Assembly (NCBI RefSeq): GCF_004339745.1
Contig: NZ_SMGP01000003.1
Coordinates: 372,001 to 436,000, forward strand
DNA length: 64,000 nt
Source of the DNA: Paraburkholderia sp. BL9I2N2
GTDB lineage: Bacteria; Pseudomonadota; Gammaproteobacteria; Burkholderiales; Burkholderiaceae
Direction of reading: 5' to 3'
Shown here: positions 1 to 7,355 of the stretch, piece after piece
Position numbering within the stretch: the first letter of the stretch is position 1
Layout: each line of letters starts with the position of its first letter
The notes under the pieces: model-generated
Database searches by the model: none
Told to the model about the DNA's origin: nothing
Seen by the model: only the letters and a program-made list of their open reading frames with translations
Translations under genes and position numbers: made by a program

Positions 1-1
1 A

Positions 2-769
2 ACCGGAGAGAAAATCGCCCGGTCGTCGGGTCTGAAAAAGCTCGCGATGGATCTCGGAGGCAACGCACCCGTCATCGTCCTGAGTGACTGCAATCTCGAA
101 GACGCCGTTTCGTCGTGTGTGTCCGGAGCATTCTGGGCAGCGGGCCAGAACTGTATCGGCACGCAACGAATCCTGATCCAGTCGTCCATCTACGACGAGT
201 TCGGGAGGCGCTTTGTTGCCCGTACTCGAGCACTCAAGTCGGGCAATCCCGCCTTGCCCGACACGGACGTCGGACCGATGATTACAGCTCAGTCAGCCGT
301 CCAGACGAAACGCGTGGTGGATGCCGCGATCGGTCAGGGTGCCAGGCTGCTGTGCGGGAATACGCAAGACGGTTCGCTTTACGCTCCGACGGTGCTCGAG
401 GACGTCAGCTTCGACTGTGACCTGTGGAAGGAGGAGGTGTTCAGCCCGGTTGTCGTTCTGCAGCGGATTGAGACACTGGACGAGGCGCTTTCGCTTGCCA
501 ACAGCCCCGAGTACAGCCTGCATGCCGGCATCTTCACAAACGATCTGCATGCAGCGCTCAGGGCCGCCGACGAACTGGAAGCCGGCGGGGCCATGATCAA
601 CGACTCATCGGATTACGGATTCGATGCCATGCCGTTCGGGGGATTCAAGTACAGAAGCCTGGGCCGCGAAGGTGTCAGGTTTGCGTACGAGGAAATGACT
701 CAACCGAAAGTCGTGTGCATCAGGAAGACGACATATGGCAACCAGGATCATGTAGCGACGGCCGGATAA
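2..769 (+). CDS. Aldehyde dehydrogenase, C-terminal part (5' end outside window)
   Basis: NAD(P)-dependent oxidation of an aldehyde to the acid; substrate not deducible. The reading frame is already open at the window edge and runs through the catalytic half of the ALDH fold. The catalytic cysteine lies in GQNCIGTQR and is followed by the usual C-terminal oligomerisation region (MPFGGFKYRSLGREG). The general-base glutamate motif, normally ELGG, reads DLGG here, a conservative change. About the first half of the protein lies upstream of the window. The gene is followed at once by a remnant of a PLP enzyme, so its original operon partners may be lost. Confidence 0.9.
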   Translation, partial: TGEKIARSSGLKKLAMDLGGNAPVIVLSDCNLEDAVSSCVSGAFWAAGQNCIGTQRILIQSSIYDEFGRRFVARTRALKSGNPALPDTDVGPMITAQSAVQTKRVVDAAIGQGARLLCGNTQDGSLYAPTVLEDVSFDCDLWKEEVFSPVVVLQRIETLDEALSLANSPEYSLHAGIFTNDLHAALRAADELEAGGAMINDSSDYGFDAMPFGGFKYRSLGREGVRFAYEEMTQPKVVCIRKTTYGNQDHVATAG

Positions 770-770
770 G

Positions 771-941
771 GACCAGCCGGCAAGTCTCGCTTTCCACAAT
801 CAGGCAGTGCACGCTGGAAATCTCATCGATGCCACGATGGGCGGCGCGATCCGTACGCCAATCGTGATGGCGAACTCGTACCGGATGCCGGATGACCCGT
901 TGTCACCCGACTGGTCTGACAGCTCCTTCTGGGTGAACTAA
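771..941 (+). pseudogene. Remnant of Cys/Met-metabolism PLP-dependent enzyme (N-terminal fragment)
   Basis: The frame after the aldehyde dehydrogenase stop encodes a stretch with QAVHAGNLIDA, then GAIRTPIVMANSYRMPDDP and DWSDSS, ending at TAA 939-941. I recognise this as the N-terminus of the trans-sulfuration family (cystathionine gamma-synthase, O-acetylhomoserine sulfhydrylase, methionine gamma-lyase), which shares the HAG and AIRTPIVMANSY pattern. Only about 50 of roughly 400 residues remain, and no PLP-lysine domain follows. It cannot be functional. The family assignment rests on the motif only. Confidence 0.6.
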
Positions 942-959
942 GCGTCAGTGGACGTATGG

Positions 960-1877
960 TCAGCCATTGGCCACTTTGCGTTCGCCACAAGGCGCCTTGT
1001 TCCTGCGGCGCAGTTCATCCGTGGTTTCGCCGCCGCCGTCCGGCAGCCAGCCAGGCGGCTGGAGAATGTGATTGATCGCCGTCCACACGTTCTTTGCCTT
1101 CACTACGTCCCGCACCAGTGTCGCCCAGTGCTCGAACTCGACGACGAACGGATTGCGCGAGGTGGTCGGCGTGACGAGACCGTAACGGCAAGGTTCGTCG
1201 GCGCGCTCCTCAACGTAGGTGCCGAACAGCCGGTCGAAGATAATCAATACGCCGCCGTAGTTCGCATCCAGATAATCGACATTCGATGCATGGTGCACGC
1301 GGTGCGAGGATGGCGTATTGAAAACATACTCAAGCCAGCCGAGCTTCGGAATCCACGTGGTATGCAGCCAGAATTGATACATGAGGTTGATGAAGAGCGT
1401 CAGCAGGACGACTTCAGGACGCACGCCGAGCCATACGAGCGGCGCGAAGAAGATCGCCGAGCCCGACAGCTTGCCCGTCACGCCGAGCCGGTACGCAGTG
1501 GAAAGGGTCAACTGGTTAGGCGAGTGGTGCACTGCGTGCGTCGCCCAGAAGAACCGGATGCGATGCGACGCCCGGTGATACCAGTAGTAGCAGAATTCCT
1601 GGCCGATGAAGAGCGTGAGCACCATCAGAGCGCTGTTCAGTTCTACGGTGAAGATGCGATGCTCCCATGCCAGGGCAAATATGGGGGTTGCGAGCGAGAG
1701 CGGCAGCAGCGCGAGCAGCTTGCGCCCGACAACATCGGCGAGCGAAAGCCACACTTCGTGCCATGCGAATGGCGTGTCGGTTATGCGATTTTTCCGGCTA
1801 AGCCAGACAGCTTCGACCAGCGACACGGCGATGACGAAAGCTGTGACGTAAAGCGTGAATTTTCCAAGTGATTCCAT
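960..1877 (-). CDS. Sterol desaturase / fatty acid hydroxylase family membrane protein
   Basis: Predicted di-iron membrane oxygenase of 305 residues, a usual length for the family. Three histidine clusters that bind the di-iron centre are present: H101-x3-H105 (YHRASH), HAVHH at 114-118 and HRVHH at 192-196. Hydrophobic segments near residues 8-25, 52-72, 82-99 and 140-172 fit an integral membrane protein with a cytoplasmic active site. The substrate is unknown; bacterial members hydroxylate or desaturate lipids, carotenoids or hopanoid-like molecules. It stands alone, with a 355-bp gap separating it from the convergently placed end of the MocR gene's transcription unit upstream. The ATG at 1877 is preceded by a weak AGGG. 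Confidence 0.85.
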   Translation of the reverse strand: MESLGKFTLYVTAFVIAVSLVEAVWLSRKNRITDTPFAWHEVWLSLADVVGRKLLALLPLSLATPIFALAWEHRIFTVELNSALMVLTLFIGQEFCYYWYHRASHRIRFFWATHAVHHSPNQLTLSTAYRLGVTGKLSGSAIFFAPLVWLGVRPEVVLLTLFINLMYQFWLHTTWIPKLGWLEYVFNTPSSHRVHHASNVDYLDANYGGVLIIFDRLFGTYVEERADEPCRYGLVTPTTSRNPFVVEFEHWATLVRDVVKAKNVWTAINHILQPPGWLPDGGGETTDELRRRNKAPCGERKVANG

Positions 1878-2232
1878 GACGATGCCCTAACGGTAGTGGC
1901 GGAAGCTATCGTCTGCGGTGAAAGGGTGTGTCAGTGCGTCGCATCCGATACCGACACATTAGCCATAGGTGCCATAACAGTCTATGTGGAAGTTATTTCA
2001 CCGTATGTCGTGCAAGGTGGAGCCTTGCCACGCGATGAAAGTCGGGCCCAGACACATGGAGCCTGGTCCTTTGACGCGGTAATGACAATCACAGAACCGC
2101 ACGGTGTCAAGGGCAGGTCAAACTGTGCCGTCGGCGCGCTTCGCTTTGTCTCCGGTCGTGCGCGTATCGCCTCAGTTGCTGGCTTGCACCGGAGTTTCCT
2201 TCGTGGTCTCATGTGACGCCCCGCACGTCGCG
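1878..2232. other. Intergenic region, no gene recognised
   Basis: Lies upstream of the sterol desaturase gene and downstream of the MocR-type gene, both on the minus strand. Open frames here have no recognisable domain. It presumably carries the desaturase promoter. Confidence 0.4.
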
Positions 2233-3642
2233 CTAGCAATATCGGTCGATGATCTCGAACAGTCGACGGCACGATGTGGCGAGGTGCTGTTCAGGCGCCG
2301 TGGCCACCCCGAGCAAAAGGCCGGGTAAGGTCCAGGATGGAGTCGCGAACCACGCGGACAAAGGCGATGGTGCCATGCCAATGGTCATCGCTTCCCGAAC
2401 GATCCGCACATCGGGCGCGCCGTCGGGGAGTCGGAGGAGTACTGCCAGGCCGGCATTAACCCACTCTGCGTCGCGCATTCGTAACTGCTCGCATAGCGCG
2501 TCACGCTGGGCAGAATATAGACGCTTGAGCCGACGCACGCGTCGGATGTAGTGGCCATCACGCATAAATTGAGCCGTGGCGAGTTGAACTACCGGTGATG
2601 GTGCCGGGGCAAGCGTTGCGGCTACTTCGGAGAATACGTTGGCCAATTCGTTTGGCGCCACGACAAATCCAAGCCGGAGCCCCGGGCTAACAGTCTTGCT
2701 GAAGGAACCGATGTGAATGACCCGTTTTCCCTCGTCCAGAGATGCCAGGGCAGGTGCCGGCCTGCCTTGCAGTTGTAGCTCGCCGAGGTAGTCATCTTCG
2801 ATAATCCAGGCGTCGCTCGAGGCCGCCCATTCAAGCAGCTGAAGACGTCGCCTTAACGACAGGGTCGAGCCCAGCGGAGCCTGTTGGCCAGGCGTCACGA
2901 CGGCTAACGCTGCGTCCGCGGCGTTCTCGATGCCATAGCCTACGTTGAGACCTTCTGCATCCACCGGTACCGGCACGATATTCAAACGAGCGAGTTCCAA
3001 CCCTTTCCGGGTGAGCATGAAACCGGGCTCTTCCATCCAGACCTTCTTGCCTTCCAAACCTAACACCCGCAGTGCAAGGCCTAAGCCGGAGCTGTATCCC
3101 GAAGTGATAAACACCTGCTCCGGGTAGCAGTGAACGTTTCTAGCGATGGCGAGATAGCCCGCGATCTCTCTTCGCAGTTCGAACTCCCCTCTGGGATCGG
3201 GATAGAGCAGTGACGATAGACATCCGGTCTTCAGTAGATTGGACGAGCGCGCGCGTGCAAAAAGCTGTTCCGGTAGGCCTTCAAACGCCGGAATGCCGAG
3301 CTGAAAGATCGCCGGCCCGGCGTTCATTTCCTCATAAGCCCTCATAAACGCTCCGAGCTGCGGCGCTTCGGATTGAGTCGCCGCCACGCGGGGTCGTGGG
3401 GCGACGCGGGTGCCCCCGGCCCGGAATGTTTCGATCATTTGAGCGTCGGACAACCGTTCATATGCCGCTTGAACTGTACCGCGCGCCACGCCGAGCTGCG
3501 CGGCCAGGTCCTGCCACGAGGGCAGTCGGGTACCAGGTGCGAGCAGGCCTGACTCTATAGCCCTGCTAATGCTCATACGAATCTGTTCTGCCAGGGACAG
3601 CTTCGCTGTCCGGTCGAGCTGAATCTGCAGGTCTGCATTCAT
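2233..3642 (-). CDS. MocR/PdxR-type GntR regulator with aminotransferase domain
   Basis: Transcription factor of about 469 residues. An N-terminal GntR winged helix (roughly residues 10-75, with RLPSWQDLAAQLGVARGTV) is joined to a fold-type I aminotransferase domain that binds PLP as an effector. The PLP lysine is in the GSFSKTVSPGLRLG motif, and the nearby IIEDDYLGE motif is typical. The frame is open up to 3693, but that start would lie inside the palindromic operator, so I choose the ATG at 3642 (MNADLQIQLD). The operator at 3687-3728 lies between this gene and the remains of a cupin gene, suggesting autoregulation and control of the divergent unit. The effector is unknown. Confidence 0.88.
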   Translation of the reverse strand: MNADLQIQLDRTAKLSLAEQIRMSISRAIESGLLAPGTRLPSWQDLAAQLGVARGTVQAAYERLSDAQMIETFRAGGTRVAPRPRVAATQSEAPQLGAFMRAYEEMNAGPAIFQLGIPAFEGLPEQLFARARSSNLLKTGCLSSLLYPDPRGEFELRREIAGYLAIARNVHCYPEQVFITSGYSSGLGLALRVLGLEGKKVWMEEPGFMLTRKGLELARLNIVPVPVDAEGLNVGYGIENAADAALAVVTPGQQAPLGSTLSLRRRLQLLEWAASSDAWIIEDDYLGELQLQGRPAPALASLDEGKRVIHIGSFSKTVSPGLRLGFVVAPNELANVFSEVAATLAPAPSPVVQLATAQFMRDGHYIRRVRRLKRLYSAQRDALCEQLRMRDAEWVNAGLAVLLRLPDGAPDVRIVREAMTIGMAPSPLSAWFATPSWTLPGLLLGVATAPEQHLATSCRRLFEIIDRYC

Positions 3643-3686
3643 GTTCTTGGTACACACAAAAACGGGGAATCTTGGTTCTTTAATTC

Positions 3687-3728
3687 GTACCATCGATGGT
3701 ACAGAATATTCACACCATCATTGGTACA
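3687..3728. promoter_or_regulatory. Probable MocR operator: two copies of a palindromic box
   Basis: GTACCATCGATGGTAC at 3687-3702 is a perfect 16-bp palindrome. A second copy, CACCATCATTGGTACA, lies 25 bp further on at 3713-3728 in the same orientation. A third half-box, TTGGTACA, occurs at about 3646-3653, overlapping the leader of the MocR gene. Direct repeats on one helical face in the regulator-target intergenic space are usual for MocR proteins. Binding is inferred, not shown. Confidence 0.6.
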
Positions 3729-3759
3729 AATGTAAGGCCAATAGGGGAGATATCTGGTC

Positions 3760-4081
3760 ATGACCATTCACCCGATCCTGTCTGCGTTTTGCGCGATAGT
3801 TGCGATCTTCATAAGCGCTGGCGCTGCGGCCGGGCGCTGCCTCGGTACCTCACGTGCACGCCAAGTCCGCTTTCATATACGCGTACGTGGTATCAGGTGC
3901 AATCGAATCAAAAGTGAACGATGGTGAAGTACGCGTGTATCGCGCGGGCGAGAGCTGGTCCGAACCGCCTGGCGCGCGCCATCCCATCAGCCGGAACGCG
4001 AGCAAAACCGAACCTGCAAAGCTGTTAGCGGTATTCGTCGTTGATAGCAACGACAAGGAACTGACCACGCCGGTCAGGTAA
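3760..4081 (+). pseudogene. Cupin-domain secreted protein, copy 1 (internal deletion and frame change)
   Basis: An ATG at 3760, after a good ribosome site (AGGGGAGA), starts a signal-peptide-like segment (ILSAFCAIVAIFISAGAAAG). The frame then goes wrong. From about 3835 a different frame encodes the cupin core (SVPHVHAKSAFIYAYVV, then GEVRVYRAGESWSEPPGARH) and ends properly at 4081. Compared with the second remnant at 13336, the mature N-terminal part between the signal peptide and the metal-binding PHVH motif has been deleted, leaving the two halves out of frame. A short protein starting at the GTG at 3854 is possible but would lack export and the first metal ligands. Confidence 0.65.
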
Positions 4082-4127
4082 AAAGCCCCTCGTACCTCGA
4101 CTTATCCCCTCACCTGTAGGATTAACC

Positions 4128-4745
4128 ATGACCAACGCAGTCATCGAATGTATCCTGAGCCGCAGCGCCGCCAAGTATTACGATCCTGCCGTCACCCTGA
4201 GCGACGACCAGATTCGCGAGCTCGTGCGAATCGGCACCACCGCGCCGACATCCTTCCACCTGCAGAACTGGCGCTTCATCGCGGTACGCACGCGTGAAGC
4301 CAAGGCTAGGTTGAGTCCGATTGCCTGGAACCAGCCCGCGATCACCGATGCGGCCGTGACCTTCATCGTCTGCGGCCAGCTGGTCGATACCAGCGTCATA
4401 CCGGAGCGGCTGGCGCCGCTGGTGGAGGCGGGCGTCATGCCGGCCGCGATGGTGCCGGAATGGGAAAACCCCGCACGCGATCTGTACATGGCGTACCCGC
4501 AGCGCCGGCGCGACGAGGCTGTACGCACCGCCACGTTCGGCGCGTCGGCGATGATCTATGCGGCCCGCTCACTGGGGCTGGGTTCGACGCCGATGATCGG
4601 TTTCGATGCCGAAGCGGTGCACCGCGAGTTCGGACTGGCCGGGGACGAAGTGCCGGTTCTGCTGCTGTCCGTCGGGGCGGAGCGTCCGGGAAACTGGGCG
4701 CAGAAGCCGCGCCGTCCCCTGACCGATGTGCTGGCGCTCGTTTAA
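4128..4745 (+). CDS. Nitroreductase family protein, copy A
   Basis: FMN-dependent oxidoreductase of 205 residues, predicted cytoplasmic, using NAD(P)H to reduce nitro compounds or quinones. The N-terminal SRSAAKYYDPAVTLSDDQI and the APTSFHLQNWRFIAV segment match the flavin-binding start of the family. The ILSRSA segment, the GLGSTPMIGF loop and the RRPLTDVL tail complete it. It differs from copy B at 10104 at only two positions: Val/Ala at 22 and Ala/Asp at 203. Even the sequence just before the start codon is similar. The next gene is an azoreductase and then an AhpD-like gene, a grouping that fits defence against electrophilic or redox-active compounds. Confidence 0.88.
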   Translation: MTNAVIECILSRSAAKYYDPAVTLSDDQIRELVRIGTTAPTSFHLQNWRFIAVRTREAKARLSPIAWNQPAITDAAVTFIVCGQLVDTSVIPERLAPLVEAGVMPAAMVPEWENPARDLYMAYPQRRRDEAVRTATFGASAMIYAARSLGLGSTPMIGFDAEAVHREFGLAGDEVPVLLLSVGAERPGNWAQKPRRPLTDVLALV

Positions 4746-4857
4746 TGATTAGTAGAACCGGTGACCTGTGGAAGGTAGGTGGCAAGAACCGCCGCACCAA
4801 GCCTGAACAGATGCTCGATGCCGCCATTGGCTTTGTGACGCGGCCGGAGAAAGTCAT

Positions 4858-5490
4858 ATGAATATCCTGCACATCGATAGCAGTCCGCGACCGAAGTCGC
4901 ACAGTCGAGAGCTGTCGGCGGCGCTTGTCGAAAAGCTTCTCACAATTCTGCCCGGCGCGAATGTAATTCGTCGGGACCTCGGATATGAACCGATACCTCA
5001 TGCCGGACCCGACTATGCCGCCGCGCTCGCGACGCCCGCGTCGCTGGCCGCGGCAGGGCGGTCCGCCGACGCGGTGCTTCCGGCCGAGCAACTCATTCAG
5101 GAGGTCGAGTGTGCCGATGTCGTTGTCATCGGTACGCCGATGAACAACTTCACGGTCCCGTCCGTCCTGAAGGCGTGGATCGATCAGATCCTCCGTGTCG
5201 GCCGCACGATGAAGTCGACACCAACCGGCAAGGTCGGAATGCTTCAGGACCGCCCGGTATTCGTCGGGATCGCTTCGGGTGGCGTATTCGCTGGTGATCG
5301 AGCCAATCAGCCGGATTTCCTTACGCCCTATCTTACCGCCGTGCTCGGCTGCATTGGTCTCAATACCGTCCATTACCTGCCTTTGCAGGCTACGGCCTTC
5401 ATCGATGAGACGCGCGCAACCGAACTTCGCCGCTCGCTCATCGCGACGATCGAACCGGCGATGGTCAGCCTCGTGCGGAGCCGCGTTTGA
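4858..5490 (+). CDS. azoR: FMN-dependent NADH-azoreductase
   Basis: Flavodoxin-fold reductase of 210 residues that uses NADH to reduce azo dyes and quinones by two-electron transfer. The phosphate-binding SSPRPKSHSRELS loop at residues 8-20, the GTPMNNFTVPSVLKAWID segment that contacts the FMN ring, and ASGGVF are all present. The ATG at 4858 follows a GGAGAAAG ribosome site. It lies between nitroreductase A and AhpD-like A. The second copy of this pair (10.1-11.5 kb) lacks the azoreductase, so it was either inserted here or lost there. The 112 bp before it hold no intact gene. Confidence 0.88.
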   Translation: MNILHIDSSPRPKSHSRELSAALVEKLLTILPGANVIRRDLGYEPIPHAGPDYAAALATPASLAAAGRSADAVLPAEQLIQEVECADVVVIGTPMNNFTVPSVLKAWIDQILRVGRTMKSTPTGKVGMLQDRPVFVGIASGGVFAGDRANQPDFLTPYLTAVLGCIGLNTVHYLPLQATAFIDETRATELRRSLIATIEPAMVSLVRSRV

Positions 5491-5527
5491 GTATTCGTAA
5501 AACCAGTAACTTACAAGGAAGACTACG

Positions 5528-6073
5528 ATGGCAAGAACTTCAGCGCTAACGCCGGACCAGGTGCCGGCCGAATCGAAACCGACGCTCGATGCGTTCACCA
5601 AAAATATCGGGTTCACCCCGAATATGATGGCGGCCTTCGCGCAGAGCCCGATCGCGTTCAACGCATGGGCCACCCTGCTCGGTTCCCTGAGCAGGGCGCT
5701 CGACGTGAAGACGCGTGACAGCATCGGCCTCGCTGTCTCCGAAGTGAACGGCTGCAACTACTGTCTGACGGTTCACAGCTTTACGGCCGAGCACATGGCG
5801 AAGCTGCCGGCTGATGAAATCATTCTCGCCCGGAAGGGCCATGCCACCGACGCGAAGCGGGACGCCGCCGTCCAGTTTGCGCGCAAGGTCATCGAGACCC
5901 GAGGGCAGGTCGGTGACGCCGATCTGAAAGCGGTCCGCGATGCCGGCTACACGGATGCAAACGTGATGGAGATCGTCGCGCTGGTAGCCATGTACTCGCT
6001 GACGAACTTTTTCAACAACGTGTTCGATCCCGAGAAGGACTTTCCCGCTGTTACGCCCGCCGGCTCGATTTGA
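5528..6073 (+). CDS. Carboxymuconolactone decarboxylase / AhpD-like protein, copy A
   Basis: Protein of 181 residues of the AhpD-like superfamily, whose members reduce peroxides or act as peroxidase-related enzymes through a CxxC pair. The active site is Glu72, Cys76, Cys79 and His83 within EVNGCNYCLTVHSF. The later GYTDANVMEIVALVAMYSLTNFFNN segment is the typical C-terminal helix. It is identical to copy B at 10907 from residue 9 onward and differs at four of the first eight residues. The ATG follows AAGGAAG. It probably shares a transcript with the azoreductase gene 37 bp upstream. Confidence 0.87.
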   Translation: MARTSALTPDQVPAESKPTLDAFTKNIGFTPNMMAAFAQSPIAFNAWATLLGSLSRALDVKTRDSIGLAVSEVNGCNYCLTVHSFTAEHMAKLPADEIILARKGHATDAKRDAAVQFARKVIETRGQVGDADLKAVRDAGYTDANVMEIVALVAMYSLTNFFNNVFDPEKDFPAVTPAGSI

Positions 6074-6127
6074 CGATATATCGACCATTTCCGGGTGTCC
6101 CAGGAGGTTGATGCGAGCGTAACGCGA

Positions 6128-6185
6128 AAGCCCGGATGCAAAAGATTCCTGATGCCAAAAGATTCTTGCGAACCCATCCGGGCTT
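6128..6185. repeat. 11-bp perfect inverted repeat enclosing a short tandem-like repeat
   Basis: AAGCCCGGATG at 6128-6138 pairs exactly with CATCCGGGCTT at 6175-6185, leaving a loop of 36 bases. Within the loop, GATGCAAAAGATTCCT is followed directly by GATGCCAAAAGATTCTT, an imperfect direct repeat. It lies 55 bp after the AhpD-like gene. There is no T run, so it is not a classical terminator, although it could stall polymerase or protect the 3' end of the transcript. Confidence 0.5.
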
Positions 6186-6219
6186 ACCGACAAGGTTTTG
6201 ATGATGAGCGATCCCCACC

Positions 6220-6504
6220 ATGCAAAACGAACGGTCGCCGTTGCACGTCTCCATTGTGGAGAAGCTGTCGTCAACGACGATTAGCATACGCTGGAGCGAT
6301 CCTTGCCTGGGTCATTATGCGAATCAGATCTGGGGCATCGGTCTTGCGCACGCGGATGCGATTTGTGTGCTGTCCGGTAAACCAATACGCCGCGGGGATT
6401 CGATATTTCGTCCGCGTGTACATCGATCGCATGTGCCTATCAATCGCCATCGAATGATTCTAGCTTCCGCTGTATCTGGCTTTTCCCAGAAACCATCACG
6501 TTAA
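6220..6504 (+). CDS. DUF3331 domain protein
   Basis: Small protein of 94 residues. Its core (SIVEKLSSTTISIRWSDP, then GHYANQIWGIG, ICVLSGKPIRRGDSIFRPR and INRHRMILASAV) is the DUF3331 pattern that I know from Burkholderia-group proteins. The pattern has a conserved cysteine, an Arg-Arg-Gly-Asp turn and an Asn/His-MIL helix. Function unknown. No signal peptide or membrane segment. It lies alone between the AhpD-like gene and the SDR gene, 13 bp before the latter. The start ATG at 6220 is the one that keeps the whole domain; the ribosome site is weak. Confidence 0.65.
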   Translation: MQNERSPLHVSIVEKLSSTTISIRWSDPCLGHYANQIWGIGLAHADAICVLSGKPIRRGDSIFRPRVHRSHVPINRHRMILASAVSGFSQKPSR

Positions 6505-6517
6505 AAAGTACCAAAAC

Positions 6518-7228
6518 ATGAGCACATCACGAAAGGTTGTCGTCGTTACCGGCGGGTCGCAAGGGATTGGTGCCGCGATCGTTCAGGCATTTCGCAAGCT
6601 CGACTATGCCGTCGTTGCAACCTCACGTTCGATCAAGCCGTCGGACGACGCGAACGTCCTGACGGTAGCCGGTGACAGCGGCAACCCAGCGACCGCCCAA
6701 CGTGTCATTTCCGAAGGCGTCGCGCGATTTGGCCGGATCGATACGCTGGTGAACAACGCGGGCATCTATATCGGAAAGCCTTTTACCGAACACACCGCTG
6801 AGGACTACGCCGCCGTGATGAACGTGAACATGGCGGGCTTCTATCACATCACGCAACTCGCGATCGCCGAGATGGAAAAGCATTCGAGTGGCCACGTGGT
6901 GAGCGTCACGGCCAGCATAGACCAGGTTGCAATCAGTGGGGTCTACTCGGTCCTGGCGGCTCTGACGAAGGGCGGCATCAACGCCGCCACGAAGTCACTG
7001 GCGATCGAGTACGCGAAGAAGGGCATTCGTGTAAACGCCGTCGCTCCGGGGAACATAAAGACGCCCATGCACGCGCCTGAAATTTATGAAGCGCTGGGAG
7101 CTTTCAACCCTATTGGACGTCTGGGCGAGACGAGCGATATCGCCGACGCCATCCTGTTTCTCGATTCCGCACCGTTTATCACCGGAGAGATCCTGCACGT
7201 CGACGGCGGGCAAAGTGCTGGCCGCTGA
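6518..7228 (+). CDS. SDR-family protein lacking the usual catalytic tyrosine
   Basis: Rossmann-fold protein of 236 residues. The dinucleotide motif TGGSQGIG is at 11-18, NNAG at 79-82, the conserved helix Asn in MNVNMAG at about 103, and the C-terminal FITGEILHVDGG. The active-site region reads SVLAALTKGG. Lys151 aligns with the catalytic lysine, but the residue four before it is Ala147, not Tyr; the nearest tyrosine is Tyr143. The protein should bind NAD(P)H but may not be a standard oxidoreductase. It follows the DUF3331 gene by 13 bp and precedes a GST remnant and the AraC regulator. Confidence 0.82.
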   Translation: MSTSRKVVVVTGGSQGIGAAIVQAFRKLDYAVVATSRSIKPSDDANVLTVAGDSGNPATAQRVISEGVARFGRIDTLVNNAGIYIGKPFTEHTAEDYAAVMNVNMAGFYHITQLAIAEMEKHSSGHVVSVTASIDQVAISGVYSVLAALTKGGINAATKSLAIEYAKKGIRVNAVAPGNIKTPMHAPEIYEALGAFNPIGRLGETSDIADAILFLDSAPFITGEILHVDGGQSAGR

Positions 7229-7262
7229 GATGCGCCGGCGCTGATCGTGAAGGAGGAAGAAA

Positions 7263-7335
7263 ATGACACTCAAGCATCCCATTTTCACGCGCCGGCAGGC
7301 GCAGTAGCCCGGCCGGTGCCCCATCTTTTTCCATG
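7263..7335 (+). pseudogene. 5' stub of a glutathione S-transferase gene
   Basis: The sequence AGGAAGAAAATGACACTC, then codons for MTLKHPIFTRRQAQ and a TAG stop, closely matches the start of the intact GST gene at 12578 (MTLLHPIFTRWPAQ), including its ribosome site. Similarity continues weakly for about 25 bases past the stop (CCCATCTTTTTCC against CCAGCTCTTTTCC). It then ends just before the AraC gene. It is a leftover of a second GST copy. Confidence 0.6.
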
Positions 7336-7355
7336 TCGAGGCCTAACGGAGTCCC

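Noticed and set aside
948..1871. 307-residue plus-strand frame opposite the sterol desaturase gene
   Set aside because: It mirrors the desaturase gene on the other strand, is very rich in Arg/His/Glu, and has no domain.
4460..4861. Long frame overlapping nitroreductase A and running to 4861 (133 residues)
   Set aside because: It is Arg/Ala-rich and uses the shadow frame of nitroreductase A. The last part (TGDLWKVGGKNRRTKPEQML) looks protein-like but has no start of its own and no recognised family.
4435..5757. 440-residue minus-strand frame across nitroreductase A, azoreductase and AhpD-like A
   Set aside because: Antisense shadow over three confidently identified genes.
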